Shown here: positions 1 to 8,242 of the stretch, in pieces
How positions within the stretch are numbered: position 1 is the stretch's first letter
Layout of the letters: each line of letters starts with the position of its first letter
NCBI RefSeq assembly: GCF_003149375.1
Contig: NZ_QFWH01000002.1
Coordinates: 62,001 to 126,000 of the forward strand
Length of the DNA: 64,000 nucleotides
Origin: Vampirovibrio chlorellavorus
Lineage (GTDB): Bacteria > Cyanobacteriota > Vampirovibrionia > Vampirovibrionales > Vampirovibrionaceae
Reading direction: 5' to 3'
Program-made: the position numbers and the translations under genes
Notes under the pieces: model-generated
Seen by the model: the letters and a program-made list of their open reading frames with translations, nothing else
The model's database searches: none
Told to the model about the DNA's origin: nothing

Positions 1-241
1 CCTCATCCAGTGCGTTTCGGTTTTGGTAGTCGGCTTTTTCAAAAATGGCCGTGGGTAGGCCTTTCTCTTGGGCTTTTTGAAGTCCCACGGCCTCACGTTG
101 ATTGGAAATAACCACGCTGATGCGGGTATTGGGCAGTTGGCCGGACTCGATGGCCTGCTGAATGGCCAAAAAATTACTGCCTCGACCGGAAAGAAGGACT
201 CCCAGCCGAAACGGCTCTGCCTGCTGTCTGGAAAAACTCAT
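1..241 (-). CDS. purN: Phosphoribosylglycinamide formyltransferase PurN, N-terminal part (runs off the window)
   Basis: PurN transfers a formyl group from 10-formyl-tetrahydrofolate to GAR, the third step of de novo purine synthesis, in the cytoplasm. Eighty codons are visible, read leftwards from an ATG at 241. The diagnostic N-terminal GART strand-loop, LGVLLSGRGSNFLAIQQAI, lies at about residues 14-32 and is followed by VVISNQREAVGLQKA, as in the family. The ATG overlaps the TGA stop of purM (ATGA, 238-241), so the two are translationally coupled in a purM-purN operon. The C-terminal catalytic Asn-His-Asp region lies outside the window. The family assignment is secure although the gene is incomplete. 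Confidence 0.93.
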   Translation of the reverse strand, partial: MSFSRQQAEPFRLGVLLSGRGSNFLAIQQAIESGQLPNTRISVVISNQREAVGLQKAQEKGLPTAIFEKADYQNRNALDE

Positions 242-1299
242 TGCAGAATGACCTGAGCTTGCCCCTCGGCGGCGGGGATGAGCTGCCCAATGAGGAAGGC
301 CTGCTCCTCGGTTTCTTGCCGGAAGCTCTCTAGCACGGCCTGCGCCTGATCGGCGGCCACCACCAGAATGTAGCCGATGCCACAGTTGAAGGTGTGCCAC
401 AGGGTCTCGTTGGACAGATTGCCCAGTTTTTGGAGGTACTGGAAAATGGGCGGCATAGGCCAGTTGTTCGGGTTGATTTGGGCGGACACGGCTGGGGTCA
501 ACACGCGAGGAATGTTGTCGTAGAAGCCACCGCCAGTCACATGCACCATGGCACGCACGGCCTGGGGGTGTTGTTCCAGAATTTTAAGAACCGGTTGCAC
601 GTAAATGCGGGTGGGAGTGAGCAGCACATCGGCCAAAGGGGCTTTTAGTTCGGGGATAAACGTCTGCAAGTCCAGTGAGTGATCCTGAAACAGGATTTTA
701 CGTACCAGGCTGTACCCGTTGCTGTGCAGGCCGTTGCTGGCCAAACCAATCAGTACATCGCCAGGCTTGATTTGCGCTTTGCGGGGGTAGAGACTTTCTT
801 TTTCGGCCACGCCCACGCAAAAGCCCGCCAGGTCGTACTCGTTGGGCTCGTAAAAGCCGGGCATTTCAGCGGTTTCACCACCGATCAAAGCACAATTGGC
901 CTGCTGGCAGCCTTCCGCAATGCCGTTGAGAATTTGGCTCAGTTGTTCTCCCTGAATTTTTTGCGTGGCCAGATAATCCAGAAAGACCAGCGGTTGTCCG
1001 CCATTCACCAGAATGTCATTGACACTCATGGCCACCAGATCGACGCCCACCGTATCGTGGCGGTCGGCCTGAAAGGCCAGTTTCAGCTTGGTGCCCACGC
1101 CATCGCAGCCGCACAGTAAGACTGGCTGTTGATAGCCCGGCGGAATTTCAAAAGCCCCGCTGAATCCCCCAATGCCGCCCAGGAGCCAGGGCTTTCTGGT
1201 TTTAGACGCCGCTTGTTTGGCAATATCGACCACGGCCTCAGCACTTTTTAGGTCAACACCGGCTTGCCGGTAGGCCTCATCGGAAGAAAGCGTGGTCAT
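238..1299 (-). CDS. purM: Phosphoribosylformylglycinamidine cyclo-ligase (AIR synthetase)
   Basis: PurM closes the imidazole ring of AIR from FGAM with ATP, the fifth step of purine synthesis. The protein has 353 residues, normal for the family. The ATP/substrate signature GCDGVGTKLK is at residues 64-73 and VNDILVNGGQPLVFLDYL at 93-110. ALIGGETAEMPGFY follows near residue 140 and VHVTGGGFYDNIPR further on. The ATG at 1299 has a TGAGGT ribosome binding site about 7 nt upstream. The next gene, purN, starts inside its stop codon. The start, length and motifs are all ordinary. Confidence 0.97.
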   Translation of the reverse strand: MTTLSSDEAYRQAGVDLKSAEAVVDIAKQAASKTRKPWLLGGIGGFSGAFEIPPGYQQPVLLCGCDGVGTKLKLAFQADRHDTVGVDLVAMSVNDILVNGGQPLVFLDYLATQKIQGEQLSQILNGIAEGCQQANCALIGGETAEMPGFYEPNEYDLAGFCVGVAEKESLYPRKAQIKPGDVLIGLASNGLHSNGYSLVRKILFQDHSLDLQTFIPELKAPLADVLLTPTRIYVQPVLKILEQHPQAVRAMVHVTGGGFYDNIPRVLTPAVSAQINPNNWPMPPIFQYLQKLGNLSNETLWHTFNCGIGYILVVAADQAQAVLESFRQETEEQAFLIGQLIPAAEGQAQVILQ

Positions 1300-1405
1300 G
1301 AATTACCTCACAGTGTTTGTTACCCATTGCAGCAGGGTAGCCCAAAAGCAGGCTGGTGTCATTGGGCGTTATGCCTTGCTGGACTGAAAAACGCCCGTCG
1401 CTTTG

Positions 1406-1732
1406 TCAGTCCGGCACGTGAATGGTGGCGTGGGTAATGCCAAGGCGTCTGAAGTCGGCCTGAATCAGGGCGGGTCTGGCCGCTCCGTTGGCCTCAACCA
1501 CGTTGGTGGGCTCCACCACGATGGCCTGAGTGGCCTGATCTGATGGTAGAAGCGGTTGGGAAGGGGGAAACGTTTGCAAGGCCCGGGACTTGCCCAGCCC
1601 GCTGAACATGATGACACACAGCAGAATCACAGCCAGTAACGGTAAGCAGGCAATGCCCAGACGCAGAAGCATTCCCCGGACTGCGGCAATTTTTATTTTT
1701 TTGACAAGAACCGGTAACGACGCAGCCTGCAT
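1406..1732 (-). CDS. Small single-pass membrane protein, function unknown
   Basis: This is a 108-residue protein with no family I recognise. A basic N-terminus (KKIKIAAVRG) precedes one hydrophobic segment at about residues 21-45. A roughly 60-residue, Pro/Thr-rich tail that ends in IHVPD follows and would lie outside the cytoplasm if the N-terminus stays in. It sits 106 bp upstream of purM on the same strand and may be co-transcribed, but nothing links it to purine synthesis. The ATG start has only a weak GGA about 8 nt upstream. Codon use and GC resemble the neighbours. It may be a lineage-specific membrane protein. Confidence 0.55.
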   Translation of the reverse strand: MQAASLPVLVKKIKIAAVRGMLLRLGIACLPLLAVILLCVIMFSGLGKSRALQTFPPSQPLLPSDQATQAIVVEPTNVVEANGAARPALIQADFRRLGITHATIHVPD

Positions 1733-1874
1733 TAATTCCGTCTTTTCTCCCTCAAATCATAAAATTGAGGGGCCTGATGTGTTACCTTCCACCCTCTTGG
1801 TGCGTATTGGCTCGTTAAAAATTTGAATGGTCTGTCAATGGATGGATGTTTAGGATTGATATTTAAGAAATAAA

Positions 1875-1951
1875 TGGGGCGGATGATGGGACTCGAACCC
1901 ACGAATACCGGGACCACAACCCGGGGCCTTAACCTCTTGGCGACACCCGCC
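1875..1951 (-). tRNA. tRNA-His (anticodon GTG)
   Basis: Reading leftwards from 1951, the gene encodes the extra G-1 that pairs with the C73 discriminator, which is diagnostic of tRNA-His. The acceptor arm is GCGGGTG/CATCCGC. The anticodon loop reads TTGTGGT (GTG), the T-arm is GTGGG-TTCGAGT-CCCAT, and the 3' CCA is encoded at 1877-1875. All arms can be folded by eye. Confidence 0.96.
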
Positions 1952-2088
1952 ATAAAAAGTATCAAGTTGTTAAGTGGGCTTATTGTATCGAAGGCGTGAT
2001 TTGAACTCAAGTCTCTTTTCAAAAAAATCGGGAAAGTTTCAGGGGCTTAACGTTCGAGGGGGCCGCCTGCTGTGTTATTATCGAGCGC

Positions 2089-2907
2089 ATGATCTTTCCT
2101 GAGAATCTTCATGTGGTCATTCTGACCGGGAGTCGAGAAGCGCATGGGCCTTTGCTGGCCGGTACGGGTTTGCGCAGTAAGCCGTTACTGCCGGTGGCAG
2201 GTCAGCCTATGCTGGTCTCGGTGCTGAAGGCCGTGGCGGATTCGGGCTTTGCCGCCCGAATTTGGGTAAGTACCCAGGACCCGCAAGTACGGGCTTTGTC
2301 CGCAAAATATGCCTTTGAAGTCATCCCCAATGCGTCTGGAGCCGTTCGCTCCCTGCTAAAGGCCTTGCAGGCGCTTCCGGCGGAAGCAGAGTGGGTTCTG
2401 TTCGTCTCCGGCGATCACCCGTTGCTGACCCCGGAGATGCTGAACTATTTTGTGAGAGATGGCTTGCGCAAGGACTTGGATCTGATAGTGGCTGTGGTGG
2501 AGCGTTCGGTGGTTCAGGCTGCTTACCCCGAGAGTCAGCGCACCTATTTTCACGCCCGGGATGGGGCTTTTTCGGGCGGGAACCTGTTTTTAATCAATCG
2601 CGCTCGGTTTCAGGCCAATGTGGCGGTGATGGAAACCATTGACGCCAACCGCAAAAAGCCCTGGAAAAACGCCTTTATGCTGAATCCGCTGTCTTTGTTT
2701 AAAATTTTATGTCGTCAACTCACCATGTCTCAGGTGGCTCAGGAGGCCTCTCGCCTGTTGGGTTGCCGGGCCGATGTGGTGGTAATGCCCTTTGCCGAGT
2801 GTTGCATGGACGTGGATAAGCCTTCTGACAAAGCGCTGGCCGAAACGATTTTGCAGCGGCGTCGGCAAAGTCGTTCGCAGGGAACCCTTGAGCCTTTGAT
2901 CCCATGA
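2089..2907 (+). CDS. MobA-like NTP transferase domain protein
   Basis: This is a 272-residue cytoplasmic protein of the GT-A nucleotidyltransferase fold seen in MobA, CobY and IspD relatives. The N-terminus VVILTGSREAHGPLLAGTG is a variant nucleotide-binding loop. It is followed by SKPLLPVAGQPMLVSVLKAVADSGF (residues about 31-55), then VLFVSGDHPLLTPEM with the metal-binding GDHP in place of the usual GD(M/Q)P. An LDVD-like motif (CCMDVDKPSDKALAE) near the C-terminus resembles the family's second metal site. The substrate cannot be told from sequence; molybdopterin or a sugar/alcohol phosphate are possible. Its stop overlaps the start of the next membrane protein (ATGA at 2904), so the two probably work together. 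Confidence 0.75.
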   Translation: MIFPENLHVVILTGSREAHGPLLAGTGLRSKPLLPVAGQPMLVSVLKAVADSGFAARIWVSTQDPQVRALSAKYAFEVIPNASGAVRSLLKALQALPAEAEWVLFVSGDHPLLTPEMLNYFVRDGLRKDLDLIVAVVERSVVQAAYPESQRTYFHARDGAFSGGNLFLINRARFQANVAVMETIDANRKKPWKNAFMLNPLSLFKILCRQLTMSQVAQEASRLLGCRADVVVMPFAECCMDVDKPSDKALAETILQRRRQSRSQGTLEPLIP

Positions 2908-3428
2908 GCGTGGGCTGGTTTTCAGGGTTATTGATCCTGTTTTGCATCAGCTTTCTGGGTAGTGCGCCGGTCCCTTTGCCGTTGACCGCCACCGTCTTGT
3001 GGCTGGGCCAGTTTAAAACGCCGGTGGTGGTTGTTTTTGTGGCCACTTTGGGCTCTCTCCTGGGCTGGCTTTCTCTGGATGGTGTTTTAAAGCGTTGGGT
3101 GCAGCGCAAGCCCCAGCTGCTGGAGCGGATTCCGTCTGCCTATCGTCAGTTGTTCCTGAAGCGTTTGGGGCTGTGGCTGTTTGTGTTCAATGCCCTGCCC
3201 TTGCCGGTGGATTTTATGCGCTTTTTGGCCTTAATCAGCGATTATAGCCGGGTGCGGCTGGCTGTGATCTTTACGGCGGCTCGTCTGGTGCGTAATACCT
3301 TGCTGGTGATTTTGGGGGCGGCTTTGGCCCAGCATCAGGCCTGGCTTTGGTTAGGTATGGGGGTGTTGTTGTTGCTGCCCTTGCCCATGCGGCGCTTCTT
3401 GCAGACCATGTCCACGGCTTCCGACTAG
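2904..3428 (+). CDS. Multi-pass membrane protein, VTT/SNARE-associated-like
   Basis: This is a 174-residue, very hydrophobic protein with about four to five membrane segments (residues roughly 5-25, 33-55, 85-105, 115-145, 145-160). A central basic loop WVQRKPQLLERIPSAYRQ is followed by FVFNALPLPVDFMRFLALIS. A re-entrant Pro-rich segment followed by a 'small-residue' helix recalls DedA/YqaA (VTT) membrane proteins, but similarity by eye is weak. It is translationally coupled (4-nt overlap) to the nucleotidyltransferase before it. That suggests a membrane-linked step using an activated phosphate headgroup or a polyprenyl substrate, which is inference only. Confidence 0.65.
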   Translation: MSVGWFSGLLILFCISFLGSAPVPLPLTATVLWLGQFKTPVVVVFVATLGSLLGWLSLDGVLKRWVQRKPQLLERIPSAYRQLFLKRLGLWLFVFNALPLPVDFMRFLALISDYSRVRLAVIFTAARLVRNTLLVILGAALAQHQAWLWLGMGVLLLLPLPMRRFLQTMSTASD

Positions 3429-3577
3429 CGGCGTTCCAAAACTCTCAATAAAAACGTCCAGTAGCCCAATAAAAGTCGACCTCTTTACGAGTCATGTTCT
3501 TGAAGTGCTGGCTTTCACTGTGCGTGTGGGCTTTTTCGGAGCTGGGAACGTCGAATGGCTTTGGGCAATAAGCATGT

Positions 3578-3620
3578 AAAAACCGCCCAATCCCAATGTG
3601 AATGGTTTCAGGCGGTTTTT
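3578..3620 (-). terminator. Rho-independent terminator of pfkA (probably bidirectional)
   Basis: A 10-bp perfect stem AAAAACCGCC / GGCGGTTTTT pairs positions 3578-3587 with 3611-3620. It lies 29 bp beyond the pfkA stop and carries a T-run on either strand, so it can also end transcription of the 2089-3428 pair. Confidence 0.85.
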
Positions 3621-3648
3621 CAATCGGAGGTGAATGGGGATAGTGCGG

Positions 3649-4746
3649 TTAGTCTCCCAGGGAGATGCCCACGCCACGGGCGGTATGCACCAGGGCGCTA
3701 TCCAGCTTCACGTAGTTGTACTCTTCAATGGCGTTGGCAATGGGGACGGAGACCACGTTGGGGTGACGGTAGGACACCATGTGGCCAAACTTGCCTTCCA
3801 GTACCAGTTCCACCGATTTGACCCCGAACTGGGTGGCCAGCACCCGGTCGTAGGCAATGGGAGAACCACCGCGTTGCAAGTGGCCCAGAATCATAACCCG
3901 GGCCTCGACATCAATTTTGTCCTTGATTTCTTCCAGCAAGCGGTGACCGACGCCGCCCAGAATCTTGTTCTGGTAGCCGGGCTGGTCGCTGTCACGAGAG
4001 AAGGTGTTGCCCCCGATGGACTTGGCCCCTTCGGAGATGACTACAATGGCGAAACCACGCCCGTTTTCAACCCGATCGTTGATTTCAGCGGCCACTTTGT
4101 CAATGTCATACGGAATTTCCGGGATGAGGGCCACGTGGGCGCCACCGGCGATGGCGGCACTCAGGCCAATCCAGCCAGCGTCCCGACCCATCACTTCCAG
4201 AATCATCAGGCGATTGTGGCTGGCTGCGGTGGTAATCAGTCGATCCACCGCTTCGGTGGCGATTTGAACGGAGGTTTGATAGCCAAAGGTCAAGTCGGTG
4301 GAGGATAAGTCGTTGTCAATGGTCTTGGGCACGCCAATGATGGGAATGCCTTTTTCAAAGAGGCGCTGGGCGATGTCCATGGAGCCTTCGCCGCCGATGC
4401 TGATGACGGCGTTGATGCCCAGTTTTTCCAGGCGATTGATCAAGTCATCGCAACGATCCACGTAAGAAAAGGTGCCGTCCTCGTTTTTGACCGGCCAGTG
4501 GAAAGGGCCACCCTTGTTGGTGGTCTTTAATATGGTGCCGCCCCGAATGTGAATGCCGGAAACTGTTTTGCTGTCAAGCAACACCACTTCCATGGGGTCT
4601 CTGAGCAAGCCGTTGAAGGCTTCAATGCTGCCGATGACTTCCCAGTCATCTTCCTGTTCGGTGCGTCGTACGATTGCACGGATTACTGCGTTTAAACCAG
4701 GGCAATCGCCGCCGCCGGTCATGACCAGTATTCGTTTCTTAGCCAT
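3649..4746 (-). CDS. pfkA: 6-phosphofructokinase, mixed-substrate (group III) type, predicted ATP-dependent
   Basis: The enzyme phosphorylates fructose 6-phosphate to the 1,6-bisphosphate, the committed glycolytic step. The chosen ATG (4746) gives 365 residues beginning MAKKRILVMTGGGDCPGLNA and has AGGAG 11 nt upstream. An in-frame start nine codons earlier lacks this spacing. The phosphate-donor motif is IGGEGSMDIA, with Gly at the position that is Asp in PPi-dependent enzymes. PKTIDND, with Lys rather than Gly, marks the mixed-substrate clade also found in actinobacteria. GRDAGWIGLSAAIAGGA and GHLQRGGSP complete the family pattern. By the published residue rule the Gly/Lys pair predicts ATP rather than pyrophosphate as donor. 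The gene stands alone and ends at a strong terminator. Confidence 0.94.
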   Translation of the reverse strand: MAKKRILVMTGGGDCPGLNAVIRAIVRRTEQEDDWEVIGSIEAFNGLLRDPMEVVLLDSKTVSGIHIRGGTILKTTNKGGPFHWPVKNEDGTFSYVDRCDDLINRLEKLGINAVISIGGEGSMDIAQRLFEKGIPIIGVPKTIDNDLSSTDLTFGYQTSVQIATEAVDRLITTAASHNRLMILEVMGRDAGWIGLSAAIAGGAHVALIPEIPYDIDKVAAEINDRVENGRGFAIVVISEGAKSIGGNTFSRDSDQPGYQNKILGGVGHRLLEEIKDKIDVEARVMILGHLQRGGSPIAYDRVLATQFGVKSVELVLEGKFGHMVSYRHPNVVSVPIANAIEEYNYVKLDSALVHTARGVGISLGD

Positions 4747-4950
4747 TGTTGAGTTGTTCTCCTGCCTTTTCAAATCATAGAATGTATGAACGGGTATTCA
4801 TTTGTCAAACGGCTATCCCGGAATCTGAGTGCCTTGCAGAGCGCTTGCGGAGGGATTGCGTGGAGGGTGAAGAGTGGGTGTAGGGTTGCTGGTTGTGTGA
4901 TGAGCGGTAGTTCACTCCATCAGGTGATTGACGATTTTTAAGGAGGGCAA

Positions 4951-5028
4951 TTGTTAAAATCAGTAAGCGTGTTTGTTATTAAAAGGCTTTTGACTGATGC
5001 CGCCCGACATACAAGGTTGCGTTTTTAA
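4951..5028 (+). CDS. Possible 25-codon leader peptide with a perfect Shine-Dalgarno
   Basis: The full consensus AAGGAGG at 4940-4946 lies 4 nt before an in-frame TTG at 4951. From there 25 codons run to TAA at 5026-5028, with a basic, hydrophobic product (LKSVSVFVIKRLLTDAARHT...). The reading frame overlaps the start of the 93-codon gene at 4997, so it could couple or attenuate translation of that gene. The TTG start and short length leave it uncertain; the SD may be coincidental. Confidence 0.3.
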   Translation: MLKSVSVFVIKRLLTDAARHTRLRF

Positions 5029-5278
5029 GTTTGTACCGAACAACCCCGCTCTGTCCAGCGTGGTCATTAAAGTTTTGAAACGGACGTATCAAGTGCATTC
5101 CCTGCCTTTGCCACTGGTTAAGGCGGTTGTGGAACGGGCTTTAGAGCAAAGTCGTACGATGGAAATGAAGATTGAAAGCGTTATTTTTGAGGAGAAACTG
5201 CTGGCTTATGCCAATCAGTTGCGTCCCCGCTTTTTGACCCAGTTAAATGAGTTGCGACGGCAGGGGAAAAAGTGGTAA
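4997..5278 (+). CDS. Small conserved-looking protein of unknown function
   Basis: This is a 93-residue cytoplasmic protein with no recognised family. A mixed N-terminal half (FKFVPNNPALSSVVIKVLKRTYQVHSL) precedes a helical, charged C-terminal half ending in LRRQGKKW. The ATG at 4997 has only a weak AAAGG about 10 nt upstream, but a short frame with a strong ribosome site (4951-5028) overlaps its start and could couple translation. Base composition matches flanking genes. It lies 52 bp before crcB on the same strand and may share its transcript. No function can be proposed. Confidence 0.55.
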   Translation: MPPDIQGCVFKFVPNNPALSSVVIKVLKRTYQVHSLPLPLVKAVVERALEQSRTMEMKIESVIFEEKLLAYANQLRPRFLTQLNELRRQGKKW

Positions 5279-5330
5279 TTTCCTGTTTGATGCCCTGATA
5301 GAATTAAAGTCTTAGCCGAATGAAGGTGAA

Positions 5331-5723
5331 ATGAACAAGGCGGTGCTGTTGATTGTGGGTGGAAGCCTGGGCACTTTGTGTCGCTACTATCTGGCGGACT
5401 GGGGACAAAGCCGCTGGGGTGTCGTTTTTCCCTTCGGGACTTTACTGGTCAATCTATTGGGATGCCTCTTGATTGGGCTGTTGCTGGGCGGGTTTGAACG
5501 CCGCTTTGAGGCCTTGGCCGCAGTGCCTGTGGAATTAAGACTGATGTTGATGACTGGCTTTCTGGGCGCTTTTACCACGTTTTCCAGTTACGAGCTGGAA
5601 GCCTTTGTCATGCTGCGCCAAGGCGCTTGGGAGAGGGCCCTGATCTATCTGTTGGGCAGCTTGGTATTGGGGCTGCTGCTGGTGTTGCTGGGCTTCCGGT
5701 TAGGACGAGCCGTACCATTTTAA
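5331..5723 (+). CDS. crcB: Fluoride ion channel Fluc/CrcB
   Basis: CrcB proteins are dimeric inner-membrane channels that export fluoride. The 130-residue product has four membrane segments and the family signatures FPFGTLLVNLLGC (residues 33-45, with the pore Asn at 41) and GFLGAFTTFSSYELE (76-90, the Phe-box and central Na+-site region). The ATG at 5331 is preceded by GAAGGTGAA, an acceptable ribosome binding site. I looked for a fluoride riboswitch in the 52 bp upstream and found none. Only one crcB is present, so the channel would have to be a homodimer. Confidence 0.95.
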   Translation: MNKAVLLIVGGSLGTLCRYYLADWGQSRWGVVFPFGTLLVNLLGCLLIGLLLGGFERRFEALAAVPVELRLMLMTGFLGAFTTFSSYELEAFVMLRQGAWERALIYLLGSLVLGLLLVLLGFRLGRAVPF

Positions 5724-5950
5724 GTTTTAAGTTTAAGTCAGTCAGGATGCCAAGCGGTAACGGGTGTTTATCTGTTTTGGGAGCAGGGAGCAGGGGGTTG
5801 ATTTGTGGGCTTGAGTTCTCAAGTTGATCTTGCGCGTTAATCTTTCGAGTACAATGGGCACAGTTTCAATGAGGGAACGCTCTTGACGGAGGCGAACCCG
5901 TTCCAGGCCATTCCCCACCCTCTCACTCAACTTGAAGGAAAACCGCATTC

Positions 5951-8242
5951 ATGTTGCGCTCTTTGATGGCTATGCTGGTGACCGGCGTTTTGGTTGTTTT
6001 TGGCTACTTTTTTGCAGTGACCCAGGAACTGCCTTCGGTGGAAAAAGTGCTGCGAGACGGGATTAATCCGACCCAGTGGACCCAGATATTTGCCGCTGAC
6101 GGGACACCAATTATGTCCTTCGGGAAGTTCCGTCACACTAATGTTCGATTGAAAAATGTCTCTCCCTACTTTGTCGATGCCCTCATCGCCACGGAAGATC
6201 GCCGGTTCTATGAGCATAACGGGGTGGACCCGGTGGCTGTTTTGCGGGCCGTGGTTCGCGATATCACCCATCAAAAACTGCGAGAAGGGGGCAGCACCAT
6301 TACCCAGCAGCTGGCCCGCAATGTATTTTTGAGCAACGAACGCTCCTTCAGCCGTAAAATGCGGGAAGCGGCTCTGGCTTTGGAGCTGGAAAAGAAGCTG
6401 ACCAAGCAGCAAATTCTGGAACTGTATGTCAACAACACCTATTTTGGGGAAGGGGCCTATGGTATTCAGGCGGCCAGCGAAATTTATTTTGGCAAAAAAC
6501 CTGCCACATTAACCGTGCCGGAAGCGGCCATGTTGGCCGGGATGCCACAGGCGCCTTCGGGTTATAACCCGTTTCAGAATATGAAAGGGGCCAAAGCCCG
6601 CCGGGATGAGGTTTTGCACAACTTACTGGAAGTGGGCAAAATTTCTCAGGAGCAGTTTGAACGTTATAAAAATCAGCCCATCGTATTGAATCAAAGCGGT
6701 CGAGGCCTGTCCTCTTCCGATCGGGCTCCCTTTTTTAACCGCTACGTCATGACCCAGGTGATGCGTTACTTCAACCTGGATGAGCAGTCATTCTGGCAAA
6801 GTGGCCTGAAGATTTTCACCACGCTGGATTTGCGGGCTCAAAATCTGGCGCAGGAGGCTGTCACTCGGCAGTCTGCCGTCTATGGGCGAACCGGTAAAAA
6901 TCAACAAGCGGCCCTGGTTTCCATTAACCCGCAATCCGGGTCTATTTTGGCCTATGTGGGGGGTAAAAATTACCAGAACAGCCAGTTTGACCGGGTCATC
7001 GACGCGGTGCGCTCCCCGGGCTCCCTGTTTAAAATTTTCACTTACACCACGGCCATCGATCGTGGATACGAGCCCACCCGGGTTTATCTGGATGAGCCTA
7101 TTAAAATTGCCGAATGGCAGCCCAAAAACTATGACAAGTCCTATCACGGTTACATGACCATTGCCAAAGCGCTGATCACTTCCAATAACATCGTGGCGGT
7201 CAAGGTGATTCACGAGCTGGGGGCCGACGCTGTGGTTCGCATGGCCGAGCAAATGGGCATTCATACCCCTATGGAGCCTTATTTGGGCCTGACTCTGGGG
7301 GGCTCCGGGGTGAAGTTGATGGACATTACCTCGGCATTTGGGGTGCTGGCCAACCAGGGTGTTCGGGTGGAGCCATACGCCATTGACCGTATTGTGGATG
7401 ACAGCGGGCATGAGATTTACCGGGAACATCCGGTTAAAACTAACGTACTCAACCGCACCACCGTGGATACCATGGTTAAGATGATGGAAAGGGTGGTGAC
7501 CCGCGGTACGGGTAAGGCTGGCGGCATTGGTCGCCCTGTGGCGGGTAAAACCGGAACCAGTGATGATTACCGGGATGCCTGGTTTGTGGCTTTCACCCCG
7601 GATGTGGTGACCGGCGTTTGGGTGGGGAACGACAATAACACCACCATGCCGGGCATGACGGGTGGTTCTTTACCGGCCAACATCTGGCGTTCTTTTATGC
7701 AGCCATACATGGCCAGCCGTCCGGCCAAAGACTTTGACCTGGCCTACAGCAAAGCCCTGGATGACGCCGACTTTGTGACCTACGACATCAAGAATCTCAC
7801 CACCAACGAGGCCAGTAATAGTTTGGCCACTGGCGAAATGAAGAACGGCGAAATTCAGCAGGACCCGGCTTTGGAGCCGGTGGCTGATCCCAATGCCACG
7901 GTCGGTGGCGAAAATACACCTTCAGGGGAGCCCGGTACAGGCGCAGAGGTGAACAACCCCGCACGCCCGCCGCTGGACCCGGTTATGCCGCCAGAAAATA
8001 CGGGGCGTCCGCTGGTTCCGGTCATTCCGTCTGAGCCTCCGGCCCCCGTGCAGCAGCAACCCTTGCCCGGGTATGGCAGCGCACCCCCAGCCTCCAACTC
8101 CCGGGTGGGTTATGGGGTTATCCCATTGGACCGGGGACGTCGGGGACGCTCCGATTCACCGGCTACCTCGGCTCAAAGCTACGGAGCCTCTCCGGTTCCT
8201 GCCAGTGATCCTGCGGCGGAGAGTGGACGTCTCCGCTACTAG
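5951..8242 (+). CDS. Class A penicillin-binding protein (transglycosylase/transpeptidase, PBP1A type)
   Basis: This bifunctional enzyme polymerises and cross-links peptidoglycan at the outer face of the inner membrane. The 763-residue protein has an N-terminal anchor (residues about 3-23). A GT51 glycosyltransferase domain follows with catalytic Glu82 in ATEDRRFYEHNGVD and the GGSTITQQLARN motif near 113-124. The transpeptidase domain has active Ser358-x-x-Lys361 (SLFK), Ser411-Asn-Asn413 and Lys533-Thr-Gly-Thr536. The last roughly 130 residues are a Pro/Gly-rich low-complexity tail. The stop codon TAG is shared in a CTAG palindrome with the convergent gene at 8239. Every catalytic residue expected is present. 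Confidence 0.96.
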   Translation: MLRSLMAMLVTGVLVVFGYFFAVTQELPSVEKVLRDGINPTQWTQIFAADGTPIMSFGKFRHTNVRLKNVSPYFVDALIATEDRRFYEHNGVDPVAVLRAVVRDITHQKLREGGSTITQQLARNVFLSNERSFSRKMREAALALELEKKLTKQQILELYVNNTYFGEGAYGIQAASEIYFGKKPATLTVPEAAMLAGMPQAPSGYNPFQNMKGAKARRDEVLHNLLEVGKISQEQFERYKNQPIVLNQSGRGLSSSDRAPFFNRYVMTQVMRYFNLDEQSFWQSGLKIFTTLDLRAQNLAQEAVTRQSAVYGRTGKNQQAALVSINPQSGSILAYVGGKNYQNSQFDRVIDAVRSPGSLFKIFTYTTAIDRGYEPTRVYLDEPIKIAEWQPKNYDKSYHGYMTIAKALITSNNIVAVKVIHELGADAVVRMAEQMGIHTPMEPYLGLTLGGSGVKLMDITSAFGVLANQGVRVEPYAIDRIVDDSGHEIYREHPVKTNVLNRTTVDTMVKMMERVVTRGTGKAGGIGRPVAGKTGTSDDYRDAWFVAFTPDVVTGVWVGNDNNTTMPGMTGGSLPANIWRSFMQPYMASRPAKDFDLAYSKALDDADFVTYDIKNLTTNEASNSLATGEMKNGEIQQDPALEPVADPNATVGGENTPSGEPGTGAEVNNPARPPLDPVMPPENTGRPLVPVIPSEPPAPVQQQPLPGYGSAPPASNSRVGYGVIPLDRGRRGRSDSPATSAQSYGASPVPASDPAAESGRLRY

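Noticed and set aside
5279-5330. Possible fluoride riboswitch before crcB
   Set aside because: The 52-bp gap lacks the conserved GGxGATGG and pseudoknot bases of the crcB RNA motif, and is too short for one.
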